Both the position numbers and the translations under genes were made by a program. Below the pieces are notes generated by a model. The model ran no database searches. It saw nothing but the letters and a program-made list of their open reading frames with translations, and was not told where the DNA came from. This document shows, in pieces, positions 45,253 through 54,347 of a stretch of 64,000 bases of DNA. The DNA is from Streptomonospora salina (GTDB lineage: Bacteria; Actinomycetota; Actinomycetes; Streptosporangiales; Streptosporangiaceae), in the NCBI RefSeq assembly GCF_014204715.1, contig NZ_JACHLY010000001.1:1395001-1459000 (forward strand). The letters run 5' to 3'. The stretch's first letter is position 1. Each line of letters begins with the position of its first letter.

Positions 45253-46896
45253 CTACTTCCCGCTGCTCTTGGCGACCTTGATGGTCTCCTGGCCGACCTC
45301 GGACTCGTCGAGCGCCTCGGCCTCTTCCTCCGAGCCCAGCACGGTGCCGGCCGAGGTCTGGAAGGTCTTCTTGAACTCGGCGACGGCGTCCTTGACGGCG
45401 GCCTCGGTCTCGGGCTCGAACTTCCCGCTCTCGCGGATGTTGTCGAGGACCTTGGGGTGCTCGCGCGAGAGGTGGTCGAGGAAGTCGCTCTCGAAGCGGC
45501 TCACGTCCTCGACCGGGACGTCGTCCAGCTGGCCGTTGGTGCCCGCCCAGATGGAGACGACCTCCTTCTCCATCGGGAGCGGCGCGTACTGGCCCTGCTT
45601 GAGTACCTCCATGAGGCGCTCGCCGCGCTCCAGCTGCGCCTTGGACACCGCGTCCAAGTCCGAACCGAAGGCGGCGAAGGCCTCCAGCTCGCGGAACTGG
45701 GCCAGGCCCAGTCGCAGCGAACCGGTGGCGTTCTTCATCGCCTTGGTCTGGGCCGAACCGCCCACACGCGAGACCGATACGCCGACGTTGATCGCCGGGC
45801 GCTGGCCCTGGTTGAACAGGTCGGACTCCAGGAACACCTGGCCGTCGGTGATGGAGATCACGTTGGTGGGGATGTAGGCCGAGACGTCGTTGGCCTTGGT
45901 CTCGATGATCGGCAGGCCGGTCATCGACCCCGCGCCCATCTCGTCGGAGAGCTTGGCGCAGCGCTCCAGCAGGCGCGAGTGGAGGTAGAAGACGTCGCCG
46001 GGGTAGGCCTCGCGGCCCGGCGGACGGCGCAGCAGCAGGGATACGGACCGGTAGGCCTCGGCCTGCTTGGTGAGGTCGTCGAAGACGATCAGCACGTGCT
46101 TGCCGTCGTACATCCAGTGCTGGCCGATGGCCGAACCGGTGTAGGGGGCGAGGTACTTGAAGCCGGCCGGGTCGGAGGCGGGGGCCGCGACGATGGTGGT
46201 GTAGTCCATCGCACCGGCTTCCTCCAGTGCCCCCCGCACACCGGCGATGGTCGAGCCCTTCTGGCCGACGGCGACGTAGATGCAGCGCACCTGCTTGTCC
46301 GGGTCGCCCGACTCCCAGTTGCTCTTCTGGTTGATGATCGTGTCGACGCCGATCGCGGTCTTGCCGGTCTGGCGGTCGCCGATGATCAGCTGCCGCTGGC
46401 CGCGGCCGACCGGGGTCATCGAGTCGATGGCCTTGAGGCCGGTCTGCATCGGCTCCCCGACCGGCTGGCGCTCCATGACCGAGGGGGCCTGGACCTCCAG
46501 GTCGCGGCGCTCGGTCGTCTCGATCTCGCCCTGGCCGTCGATCGGGTTGCCCAGCGGGTCCACGACGCGGCCCAGGTAGTTGTCGCCCACCGGCACCGAG
46601 AGCACCCGGCCAGTGCGGCGCACCGACTGGCCTTCCTCGATCTGGGAGAACTCGCCGAGGACGATGGCACCGATCTCGCCGATCTCCAGGTTCTGGGCCA
46701 GGCCCAGAGTGCCGTCTTCGAATTGAAGCAGCTCGTTCGCCATCGCCGAGGGAAGGCCGCCGACGCGCGCGATCCCGTCACCGGTGTAGGTGACGGTGCC
46801 GATCTCCTCGCGCGCGGCGGCGTCGGGCTCGTACGACTGGACGAAGCGCTGCAGCGCGTTCCGGATCTCATCCGGCCGGATCGTCAGCTCCGCCAT
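45253..46896 (-). CDS. atpA: ATP synthase subunit alpha
   Basis: Non-catalytic nucleotide-binding F1 subunit of 547 residues. It starts [19 protein letters not shown] and has the P-loop [26 protein letters not shown] (here VSVSRVGG) and [13 protein letters not shown]. The C-terminal tail ([28 protein letters not shown] in part) is acidic and longer than in E. coli, as is usual for actinobacteria, where such extensions can restrain ATP hydrolysis. It lies 77 bases after atpH and directly before atpG. Confidence 0.97.
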   Translation of the reverse strand: MAELTIRPDEIRNALQRFVQSYEPDAAAREEIGTVTYTGDGIARVGGLPSAMANELLQFEDGTLGLAQNLEIGEIGAIVLGEFSQIEEGQSVRRTGRVLSVPVGDNYLGRVVDPLGNPIDGQGEIETTERRDLEVQAPSVMERQPVGEPMQTGLKAIDSMTPVGRGQRQLIIGDRQTGKTAIGVDTIINQKSNWESGDPDKQVRCIYVAVGQKGSTIAGVRGALEEAGAMDYTTIVAAPASDPAGFKYLAPYTGSAIGQHWMYDGKHVLIVFDDLTKQAEAYRSVSLLLRRPPGREAYPGDVFYLHSRLLERCAKLSDEMGAGSMTGLPIIETKANDVSAYIPTNVISITDGQVFLESDLFNQGQRPAINVGVSVSRVGGSAQTKAMKNATGSLRLGLAQFRELEAFAAFGSDLDAVSKAQLERGERLMEVLKQGQYAPLPMEKEVVSIWAGTNGQLDDVPVEDVSRFESDFLDHLSREHPKVLDNIRESGKFEPETEAAVKDAVAEFKKTFQTSAGTVLGSEEEAEALDESEVGQETIKVAKSSGK

Positions 46897-46973
46897 CTCA
46901 CGTATGTCCTTGCTCTCGTATGGCGCCGCGTTCCCCGGCGCCGGTGCATTCTGCTTGGGGGTGGATCATCGCC

Positions 46974-47783
46974 TCAGCCGGCTAGGCGCCGCCGAACGTC
47001 GCTGATCCGCCCGGCGACCGTGCCGTCGATGACTTCGTCGCCGATGCGGACGGACACGCCGCCCACGATCGAGGGGTCGACGTCGATGTTCAGGTGGATC
47101 GGCCGCCCGTAGACCCGGGAAAGGCTGGCGCGCAGCCGCTCCTGCCGGTCCTCGCTCAGTGCGACCGCGGTGCGGACCAGCGCCACGTAGCGCTGCGCAC
47201 GCTCGGCCACGAGCCGCCCGAAGTACTCCAAGCCGTCTTCCAGGGTACGACCCCGCGGATGCGTCACCGCCTGGGTGACCAACGCGGTCGTCGCCGGATC
47301 GGCCTTGTCCGCCAGCAGCTCCTCCACGACCGCGGTCTTGCGGACGTCGGGGACCGTCTCGTCGGTGAGCGCCGCACGCAGCTCGGTCTGGCCGGCGAGC
47401 ACCCGGGTGAACCGGAAGAGCTCGTCCTCCAGGCCGGTGAGCCGCTGCTCGGTCTCGGCGCGGGCGATCGTCGCGAAGACGGCCGCCCGCTCGACCGCGT
47501 CGACCAGGTCGCGCGGACGCGACCACCGGGCCCCGACGACGTCGCCGACCACCATGACGGTCGACGGCGACGCTCGGGACTCCAGCAGCTCGCCGATCAG
47601 GCCGGACTTGGCTTCGGCCGTGTTGGCCGGGTCGGCCAGCCACCGCCGGAGCCCGTGCTCGCGTCCGAGCAGGGCCACGACCTCGAAGAGCTCGCGGCCC
47701 AGCGCCGCGGTGTCGGCGGACTCCAGCACGGTGCCGAGTCGCTGAGTCACCTCGTCCAGGGAGGCGCGGCTGATGCCCCGCAT
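46974..47783 (-). CDS. atpH: ATP synthase subunit delta
   Basis: Peripheral-stalk OSCP subunit of 269 residues, which joins the b subunits to the top of F1. The N-terminal helical bundle contains SRASLDEVTQRL and GRELFEVVALLGREHGLRRWLADP; the C-terminal domain ends with the conserved DPSIVGGVSVRIGDEVIDGTVAGRISDVRRRL, quoted in part as VGGVSVRIGDEVIDGTV. Its ATG overlaps the atpF stop by one base (TGATG), giving translational coupling. Unlike mycobacteria, b and delta are separate proteins here. Confidence 0.95.
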   Translation of the reverse strand: MRGISRASLDEVTQRLGTVLESADTAALGRELFEVVALLGREHGLRRWLADPANTAEAKSGLIGELLESRASPSTVMVVGDVVGARWSRPRDLVDAVERAAVFATIARAETEQRLTGLEDELFRFTRVLAGQTELRAALTDETVPDVRKTAVVEELLADKADPATTALVTQAVTHPRGRTLEDGLEYFGRLVAERAQRYVALVRTAVALSEDRQERLRASLSRVYGRPIHLNIDVDPSIVGGVSVRIGDEVIDGTVAGRISDVRRRLAG

Positions 47784-48322
47784 CAGCGCGCCTCGGCCTG
47801 CGAGGCGTTCTCGCTCTGCTCCAGCTCGTCCAGGAACCGGTCGATGACGCGGTTCTGGGCGGCGCTGTCGCCGAGCTGCTCGCCGACGATGCGCTCGGCC
47901 AGATCGGTCGACAGTGTGCCGATCTCGTTGCGCAGCTGAGCGAACGCGTGCTGGCGGTCGGCCTCGATCTGGGCGTGGGCGGCGTCGAGGACCCGCTGCG
48001 CCTCGGTCTGGGCCTCTTCGCGCGCCTCGGCGATGATCGAGGCGCGCTGCTCCTTGGCCTGTTCCAGCTCCCGGGCGTATTCGCGGTGCGCCTCGTCCAG
48101 CTTCTCGCGGTACTGCTGGCGGACTTCCTCCGCCTCCGCTTCAGCCTTGCGGGCGCGCTCGATGCCACCCTCGATCTGGTTCGCCCGCTCGTCGAGTGCG
48201 GACGTCAGTCGCGGCCACATCCGGTACACGACCAGGGCGAACAGGATGAAGGCGATCGCACCGAAAGTGAATTCGTCCCAGTGGATCTGCAGGATGCTCT
48301 CCTGCTCGGCTGCCAGATTCAT
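47783..48322 (-). CDS. atpF: ATP synthase subunit b
   Basis: F0 stator subunit of about 179 residues. One membrane helix (about 18-36, FGAIAFILFALVVYRMWP) is followed by a long charged coiled coil (RKAEAEAEEVRQQYREKLDEAHREYARELEQAKEQ in part) that reaches F1. I chose the ATG at 48322 because AGGAG lies nine bases upstream; an ATG three codons earlier would sit almost on the ribosome site. It overlaps atpH by one base and follows atpE by 32 bases. Confidence 0.94.
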   Translation of the reverse strand: MNLAAEQESILQIHWDEFTFGAIAFILFALVVYRMWPRLTSALDERANQIEGGIERARKAEAEAEEVRQQYREKLDEAHREYARELEQAKEQRASIIAEAREEAQTEAQRVLDAAHAQIEADRQHAFAQLRNEIGTLSTDLAERIVGEQLGDSAAQNRVIDRFLDELEQSENASQAEAR

Positions 48323-48354
48323 GGCTGGCATCTCCTCCGCGTTGCTGGCCGTTT

Positions 48355-48576
<222 letters not shown>

Positions 48577-48618
48577 TTACTCGAAACACGCCGACGGATT
48601 CAGGTGCCGCCGGTCTGG

Positions 48619-48652
48619 CGTTGCCCTTTTGCGGACGTTGCCCTTTTGCGGA
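48619..48652. repeat. 17-bp tandem duplication upstream of atpE
   Basis: CGTTGCCCTTTTGCGGA occurs twice, head to tail and identical, at 48619-48635 and 48636-48652. In the mRNA each unit reads as CCGCAAAAGGGCAACG. It lies 52 bases before the atpE start, between atpB and atpE. Confidence 0.92.
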
Positions 48653-48691
48653 CTGGGGTGACAGCTTGCGCGCACGTTGCCGGGGCTTCCC

Positions 48692-49570
48692 CTAGTGCGC
48701 GCCTTCGACCGCCTGACCGATGTAGACGGAGGAGAGCAGAACGAACACATAAGCCTGGACGGCCATGATGAACAGCTCGAAGACGGTGAAGACGAGGAAC
48801 CCGATCAGGGCCAGCGCGGAGTAGCCCACCGAGACCGCGCCCAGAGCGCCGCCCATCTCGGTCAGCGGGTTGAACATGTAGAACCCGGCCGCGGCGAAGA
48901 CCGCCAGCAGCAGGTGGCCGGCGAACATGACCGCGAAGAGCCGCAGTGCGTGGGTGAACGGGCGGATGACGAAGTTGGACAGCGCCTCGATGGGCGTGAC
49001 CAGGATCAGCAGCGGTTTGGGGACGCCGCCGGGGACCAGGTGGGCCTTGAAGTGCCCGACCGTCCCGTTGCGGCGGATACCGGCGCCGTTCCACATCAGG
49101 TAGACGAACAGCGCGAGCATGACCGGGATCGCCAGGCTGGTGGTCACCGGCAGCTGCAGCCCGGGGATGGGGATGAGGCCCATGATGTTCATCGAGAAGA
49201 TGAAGATGAACAGGGTCACCATGAGGGGCAGGTACTTGTCGCCCTCCTTGCCCATGGTGTTCCGGGTGATCTGGTTCCGGATGAACTCCACCAGCATCTC
49301 CGCCAGGCTCTGCCCGCGACCGGGCACGACCTTGGCGTTGCGCGTGGTGAAGTACCAGAATCCCGCCGAGATCAGCAGGGCCAGGATCAGGACTACGAAG
49401 TACTTGGTGATGCCCGCGGTGCCGGGGATGCCGAGATCCAGGTAGGGCTCGGGGAAGAACAGGCTGACCCCCGGAGGGTCGAAACCGCATCCGTGGGTGT
49501 TGAAGATGTGGCAGCCTTCTTCGGACGCGGCACTGTGCAGCCCGGCGGACACGTCGTTTTGTTGGTTCAC
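48692..49570 (-). CDS. atpB: ATP synthase subunit a
   Basis: F0 proton-channel subunit of 292 residues with five to six membrane helices. The key arginine lies in THALRLFAVMFAGHLLLA, and the C-terminal helix FELFIMAVQAYVFVLLSSVYI carries the conserved Gln. The N-terminus (about 1-55) is periplasmic and includes two cysteines (EEGCHIF, HGCGFDP). Translation begins at a GTG with GAGGAG upstream. It is separated from the atpI-like gene by 439 bases, which probably hold the main operon promoter. Confidence 0.95.
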   Translation of the reverse strand: MNQQNDVSAGLHSAASEEGCHIFNTHGCGFDPPGVSLFFPEPYLDLGIPGTAGITKYFVVLILALLISAGFWYFTTRNAKVVPGRGQSLAEMLVEFIRNQITRNTMGKEGDKYLPLMVTLFIFIFSMNIMGLIPIPGLQLPVTTSLAIPVMLALFVYLMWNGAGIRRNGTVGHFKAHLVPGGVPKPLLILVTPIEALSNFVIRPFTHALRLFAVMFAGHLLLAVFAAAGFYMFNPLTEMGGALGAVSVGYSALALIGFLVFTVFELFIMAVQAYVFVLLSSVYIGQAVEGAH

Positions 49571-50009
49571 CGCTCCTCGCTCGCTACACGGCCAGGGGTT
49601 CCCTCAGCGATGAAGTGGGCGTAGCTCAGGCGAACCCATTCGTCGTGACGCAACTCAATCCTCGATGTATTGGGCGGTACCGTGCCGCTCGCGTGGAGAG
49701 GCCGGCGACCGGACTGGACACTCAGGACCGGAAAAAACGGGCGTCGATCAGACCGATCGCGCCGCACCGGCCGGGAAGCGCACGGACCGGCGGTCACACT
49801 GCGGTCGGCCCCGGCACCCGGTTCGCCGACCGCCCCGCGCCGCCCCGCAGGAGTGCGTCTCCCAGCAGGCAGGTGAAGAACATCGCGCCGTCGGTGCTCG
49901 GCGTTCCGGGGGAATCGCCGACGCCCGCACGGTCCTTCGTCTCGCTCCGGAAGATAGCAGCAGGTGAATCTTGTTCGCACATCACCCCATACGGGTGGTT
50001 TCACCGGAT
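49571..50009. other. Leader region of the ATP synthase operon
   Basis: About 440 bases between the atpI-like gene and atpB. The sequence near 49940-49990 is AT-richer (minus strand GAACAAGATTCACC, then TATCTT) and is the likeliest promoter site, though boxes and spacing are not canonical. A frame spans the whole gap with four-base overlaps on both sides but has poor codon use and was rejected. Confidence 0.45.
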
Positions 50010-50471
50010 TCACCGTCCGCCCCCCACACCCGAGCCGGCCGGAGAGTCCTCGGTGCCCGCGTCCCCGGTGCCGTCGGAAACGGGCTCCACGGTGAGCCGA
50101 CGCACCCGCAGACCGGCGGTCGCCTGGCCGGCGAGCCAGGTGACCACGCAGGCCAGAGCGGTCAGCGCGAACGCGTTGTGGTGGAACGCCGTGGTGCCGC
50201 CGAAGAGCACGAGAGCCACCGCCAGGACGCCGATCTTGGTCGTGTAGACCAGGAAGGCGACAGGCAGCAGCAGATGGGGATGGCGCTGCCCAGTACGGGC
50301 GATGACGAACGCGGAGACGGCGAAGAACGCGAGGACGACTACCGCCGCCAGAGCGGCGCCGATCAGTCCTGCCACACCCGCCGCGACCGAGGATGCGACT
50401 GCCGCCGCTACCGCGACGGCGGCCGTGGGAATCGCGGCGCCGCGGAGGATCCGGGCGTCGTGTTCCTGCAT
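50010..50471 (-). CDS. AtpI-like small membrane protein
   Basis: Protein of about 153 residues with four predicted membrane helices (ILRGAAIPTAAVAVAAAVASSV, VAGLIGAALAAVVVLAFFAVSAFV, HLLLPVAFLVYTTKIGVLAVALVLF in part, and ALTALACVVTWLAGQATAG) and a polar Gly/Ser-rich tail. Its place just ahead of atpB matches the actinobacterial atpI position (SCO5366), whose product helps assemble or stabilise the synthase. Sequence likeness to AtpI is weak, so the name rests on position and topology. I took the ATG at 50471 (QEHDARILRG); upstream sequence in frame is unlikely to be translated. Confidence 0.8.
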   Translation of the reverse strand: MQEHDARILRGAAIPTAAVAVAAAVASSVAAGVAGLIGAALAAVVVLAFFAVSAFVIARTGQRHPHLLLPVAFLVYTTKIGVLAVALVLFGGTTAFHHNAFALTALACVVTWLAGQATAGLRVRRLTVEPVSDGTGDAGTEDSPAGSGVGGGR

Positions 50472-50718
50472 GTAAGAGACTCCGGTGGCTGTGCTGTGGG
50501 GTGCTTGCTCGTGAAAGCTATCACAAGGATTCGGACCCCTGAGCACGGGTGGCCCCTCCGGTCACCCCTGCCGCTCGCGCGGAGTCGAGATCACCGACTG
50601 TCGTCGCAGGTCGCCGTATATGTCGCCGCAGCTTGGGAGCCGCGGGTCATGTGCCGTTGGGCTGGATTCGACCTCCCGTTCCGATCGGCGTCGCCGGCGT
50701 ACGCACCATCTCCGCCCG

Positions 50719-51873
50719 CTACCCCGGCGGACCCGGCGCCGCGGACTCCGCTTTCGCCGCTGCGGCGGAGGAACGCGCGGCAGCGCTGCGGCGGCGCAGC
50801 CGCGGCAGGGTGATAAGCCCCACTGCGCAGGCGGCCACCAGCAGCGTGACGGCCAGCACCACGAACGGGGTGTCGAAGACCGACAGCGAAACCGAAGCGA
50901 ACGCGATGATCGCGGCCCACAGGTACATCAGCAGCACCGCGCGGGCATGGGAGTGGCCCAACTCCAGCAGGCGGTGGTGCAGGTGCTTCTTGTCGGGGGC
51001 GAACGGCGACTTGCCCGCCATCGTGCGGCGCACCACCGCCAGGACCAGGTCGGCCAGCGGAAGCGCGATGACCAGCAGCGGCAGGAACACCGGCATGAAC
51101 AGCGCGACGCCGTGCACGCTCGTGCGGCCGTCGGGGTAGAACTGTCCGGTCACCGTGATGGTGATCGACGTCAGCAGCAGCCCGAGCAGCATCGCGCCGG
51201 TATCGCCCATGAAGACGCGGGCGGGGTTGAAGTTGTGCAGCAGGAACCCGATGCACACCCCGGCCAGGATGATCGCGATCATGGCCGGGTAGGACTGGCG
51301 CTCGAAGCCCTGGTCGACGGCGGCCACGTAGTAGTAGGCGAAGAACGCGAACGAGGAGATCGCGACGATCCCCGCGGCCAGGCCGTCGAGTCCGTCGGCG
51401 AAGTTCACCGCGTTGATCGTCACCACGATCAGCAGGATCGAGACCAGAGCTCCCAGCCACGGCCCCAGCGAGAGCTGGGTACCCGGAACCGGCAGCCAGA
51501 GCATCTGCACCCCGGACCACACCATGATCCCCGCCGCCAGGGTCTGCCCGGCCAGCTTGGGGACGGGACCCATCCCCCACCGGTCGTCGATGATGCCGAT
51601 GACGATGATCAGGGCACCGGCCAGCAGCAGACCCCGCCAGGTGTTGTAGACGAAGACGTCCTGCAGGTGCGGCAGCCGATAGGAGATCAGCATCGCCGCG
51701 GCGAACCCGCCGTAGATGGCGATCCCGCCCATCCGCGGGATGGGCTCGCTGTGCACGTCGCGGTCGCGCACCGGGGGCACAGCGCCCAAGGCGATCGCCG
51801 CTCGCCGCACGAAGGGCGTCAGCAGATGGGTGACCGCCAAGGCGATGACGAAGGTGAGCGCGTACTCACGCAC
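50719..51873 (-). CDS. Undecaprenyl-phosphate GlcNAc-1-phosphate transferase (WecA/TagO/Rfe)
   Basis: Polytopic membrane enzyme of 384 residues with about 11 helices that moves a sugar-1-phosphate from a UDP-sugar to undecaprenyl phosphate, starting a wall glycopolymer or polysaccharide. Family motifs are VRDRDVHSEPIPRMGG, IGIIDDRWGM, NAVNFADGLDGLAAG, NFNPARVFMGDTGAMLLG and the basic KKHLHHRLLELGHS. The C-terminal tail is Ala/Ser-rich. In Streptomyces the gene (SCO5365) also lies just before atpI. The start is a GTG at 51873. The exact sugar substrate is not visible. Confidence 0.92.
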   Translation of the reverse strand: MREYALTFVIALAVTHLLTPFVRRAAIALGAVPPVRDRDVHSEPIPRMGGIAIYGGFAAAMLISYRLPHLQDVFVYNTWRGLLLAGALIIVIGIIDDRWGMGPVPKLAGQTLAAGIMVWSGVQMLWLPVPGTQLSLGPWLGALVSILLIVVTINAVNFADGLDGLAAGIVAISSFAFFAYYYVAAVDQGFERQSYPAMIAIILAGVCIGFLLHNFNPARVFMGDTGAMLLGLLLTSITITVTGQFYPDGRTSVHGVALFMPVFLPLLVIALPLADLVLAVVRRTMAGKSPFAPDKKHLHHRLLELGHSHARAVLLMYLWAAIIAFASVSLSVFDTPFVVLAVTLLVAACAVGLITLPRLRRRSAAARSSAAAAKAESAAPGPPG

Positions 51874-52523
51874 GGCGTGTCAGGTGCCTTCCTCGGATTG
51901 CGCGCCGACGGTGGGGAGCCGGCGGGGGCGGTCGGCGTTTCGGCGCTGGGCTGTCGGCTTCTGCTGCTGTGGCGGCCGCCGGACGACCGCGGTGCAGACG
52001 AAACTAGCACTACTCGCCGCCGGAACGCGGCACCACGACACGGCCACGGAGCGTGACGCCCCTGGGGTGCAGCGCGGGATGCGGCGGACCCGTTCCCCCT
52101 GCCGGCCGGCCGCGGCGGGGCCCCGGGCCGCACCGCCGCACCCGGCGCGGGCACCGCCGGCGTTCCGGGCGGCCGAGCGCGGAAGCCACCGCCGGCCCCC
52201 GCACCGGGTGCGGGACACAACCCCCTGTACAGCAGGGCGTCCGCAGGGGTGCGGGGGCGGCAGGGCCGATCCCGCGTGGCGACCGGGCGACCGGGGCGAT
52301 CTGCCGCGCGCGGCGGCGCGCCGCGTCGCGCCGGGGTCCGCACAGCTGATCCGGCGGCGCGCGGGCACCGGGCCGGACGCGGGCGCGCGGACCCGTCCGG
52401 TGGACGCGTTGCGTAACGCGCCCCGCTGTCGGTGCCCGGCCAGTCTTTGCGCTTTCTTAGCGCCCGCGGCGACGCGGTCCCGGCGGCACGCGGCGGATGC
52501 CGGTCCGCGCCGTCCGGAACCGG
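51874..52523. other. 650-bp intergenic gap between sua5 and the WecA-type gene
   Basis: Unusually long for this conserved block. No frame has normal codon use, and none resembles the glyA or low-molecular-weight phosphatase genes that occupy this place in Streptomyces. The sequence around 52100-52350 is extremely GC-rich. I see no repeat or RNA gene. Confidence 0.55.
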
Positions 52524-53372
52524 TCAGGACCGGTCGTCGCGCTCGGAATCGGCGGCCGGGACCGCTTCCCCGGATACGGGGGCACCCGACGCCGAACCGG
52601 TCGCTGGAGCCTCCTCAGTGCCTTCTGTGTCCTTTTCCGCGAATTCATCCGGAGCCGGGGCCGCCTCCGCGCCACCGGAGGGCTCTGCGCCGCCGGAAGG
52701 CTCGGCGCCCTCGTGCGCGTCCCGCTGCGGAACGCCGATCACCGTTCCGCAGACGGCACGCAGGCGCTGGATCGAAACGGCACCCTCGCGCAGGACGCGC
52801 GGGACGGCGTAGGTCAGGTCGACGATGGTCGACGGCGTATCGTCGTCGCACGCCCCGCCGTCCAGGTAGACGGCGACGTCGTCCGCCAACTGCTTGCGGG
52901 CCTCCTCGACCGTCGTGGCGGCGGCGCGGCCCGAGACGTTGGCACTGCTGACCGCCATGGGGCCGACCTCTTTCAGCAGCTCCAGGGCCACCGGATGCAT
53001 CGGCATGCGCACCGCCACAGTGCCCTTGGTGTCGCCCAGGTCCCACGACAGGCTCGGCGCCGCGGAGCAGACGACGGTCAGCGGGCCCGGCCAGAACTCC
53101 TCGATGAGGTCCTGGCCGTAGTTGCCCATGTCCTCGATCAAGGCCTGCGCGGCCCGCACCGAGCCGACGAGGACGGGCGGCGGCATGTCGCGGCCCCGAC
53201 CCTTGGCGCCGAGCAGCGCCGACACGGCCGCCGGGCTGAAGGCGTCGGCCCCGATGCCGTAGACGGTGTCGGTGGGCAGTACCACCAGTTCGCCCCGGCG
53301 GACGCTGGACGCCGCGTCGGCGATGCCGTCCGCACGCCCTTGCCCGTCAGCGCAGTCGTAACTGCGACTCAC
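52524..53372 (-). CDS. L-threonylcarbamoyladenylate synthase
   Basis: Sua5/YrdC-family enzyme (TsaC function) of about 282 residues. It makes threonylcarbamoyl-AMP from threonine, bicarbonate and ATP for the t6A modification of tRNAs reading ANN codons. The core is VRRGELVVLPTDTVYGIGADAF, the KGRGRDMPPPVLV nucleotide-binding segment, WPGPLTVV and VSSANVSGRAA. After about residue 225 the tail is acidic and low-complexity, with a repeated PSGGAE unit. I chose the GTG at 53372 because GGGGTGA lies five bases upstream. It follows prmC on the same strand, as in other actinobacteria. Confidence 0.92.
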   Translation of the reverse strand: MSRSYDCADGQGRADGIADAASSVRRGELVVLPTDTVYGIGADAFSPAAVSALLGAKGRGRDMPPPVLVGSVRAAQALIEDMGNYGQDLIEEFWPGPLTVVCSAAPSLSWDLGDTKGTVAVRMPMHPVALELLKEVGPMAVSSANVSGRAAATTVEEARKQLADDVAVYLDGGACDDDTPSTIVDLTYAVPRVLREGAVSIQRLRAVCGTVIGVPQRDAHEGAEPSGGAEPSGGAEAAPAPDEFAEKDTEGTEEAPATGSASGAPVSGEAVPAADSERDDRS

Positions 53373-53460
53373 CCAGGTCACCCCATCTCTCGTCGGCGCC
53401 CGGCCGGGCGCGTCGGCCTGCCTGTACGGTGATCGGGCGGTCGGCCGCCCGCCACCGCCC

Positions 53461-54318
53461 TCATTCCTCGGCTCTGCGCATGACCACGAACCGGTCGCGG
53501 TGCGCGAGGTCCTTGCGGTTGCGGACGTCGCGCCAGCCGCTCCCCTCGGGGAACAGCCGCGGGATGTCGATGCCTTGCCCGTCGCCGTGCTCGATCGCCA
53601 TGGCGCCGCCCGGGCGCAGCAGCCTGCGTCCCACCGCCTCCAGCTCGCGGATCGCGTCCAGGCCGTCGTCGCCGGCCCACAGCGCGCGGTCCGGGTCGTG
53701 GTTGGAGACCTCGGGCGGGATCCCCGCGGCCTCGGCCGTGGGCACGTACGGCGGGTTGGAGATCACCAGGTCCATCCGGCCGTCGAACTCGGCCAGCGCC
53801 GAACGCATGTCGGCACGGTGGGCGGTGACCCGGTCGGAACGGCCGCCGGCGTCGATGTTGCGCCGCGCCCAGCCCAGCGCGTCGGCGTCGACCTCGACCG
53901 CGTGGACCCGCGAACGCGGGACCTCCTGGGCGAGAGAGATGGCGATGGCGCCCGACCCGGTCCCCAAGTCGGCCACCACGGGGTCGGCGACGTCCATGGC
54001 ACGCAGCGTGTCGATCGCCCAGCCGACCATGATCTCGGTCTCGGGGCGGGGGACGAAGACACCGGGCCCCACCTGGAGCTCCAGGTACCGGAAGTAGGCC
54101 AGGCCGGTGATGTGCTGCAGCGGTTCGCGCGCGGCGCGGCGGGCGACGCACTCCCAGTAGCGGGCGTCGAAATCGGCGTCGGCGACCTCGTGCAGCCCTC
54201 CTCGACGGACGCCGTGCACGAACGCCGCGAGCTCCTCGGCGTCGGTGCGTGGCGAGGGGACGCCCGACTCGGCCAGCCGCAGCGTGGCCCGGGCGACCTC
54301 GTCGAGCAGGAAGTTCAT
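53461..54318 (-). CDS. prmC: PrmC/HemK, N5-glutamine methyltransferase of release factors
   Basis: SAM-dependent enzyme of 285 residues that methylates the Gln of the GGQ motif in PrfA and PrfB. It shows the N-terminal helical domain, FVPRPETE, the SAM site DLGTGSG (117-123) and the catalytic NPPY (188-191). prmC normally follows prfA directly. Here the two are about 1 kb apart because an IscB-type element sits between them, its right end only five bases upstream of the prmC ATG. The native leader and ribosome site have therefore been replaced by element sequence (GCCGCAGAACCTCG). No frameshift is seen. Confidence 0.95.
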   Translation of the reverse strand: MNFLLDEVARATLRLAESGVPSPRTDAEELAAFVHGVRRGGLHEVADADFDARYWECVARRAAREPLQHITGLAYFRYLELQVGPGVFVPRPETEIMVGWAIDTLRAMDVADPVVADLGTGSGAIAISLAQEVPRSRVHAVEVDADALGWARRNIDAGGRSDRVTAHRADMRSALAEFDGRMDLVISNPPYVPTAEAAGIPPEVSNHDPDRALWAGDDGLDAIRELEAVGRRLLRPGGAMAIEHGDGQGIDIPRLFPEGSGWRDVRNRKDLAHRDRFVVMRRAEE

Positions 54319-54347
54319 CGAGGTTCTGCGGCGGAACCCCCGGCCCT

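Noticed and set aside
49567-50013. A 148-codon frame that exactly bridges the atpI-like gene and atpB with four-base overlaps at both ends
   Set aside because: Third-position GC is low for this genome (AAT, AAA, CCA, GTA, GAT, CGA, ACA, AGA codons in a row), the product is Arg/Pro-rich and resembles no family, and the region must hold the operon promoter.
52053-52368. Frames of about 100-160 codons in the sua5/WecA gap
   Set aside because: Arg/Gly/Pro-rich translations on both strands with no family likeness; typical of GC-rich non-coding DNA.
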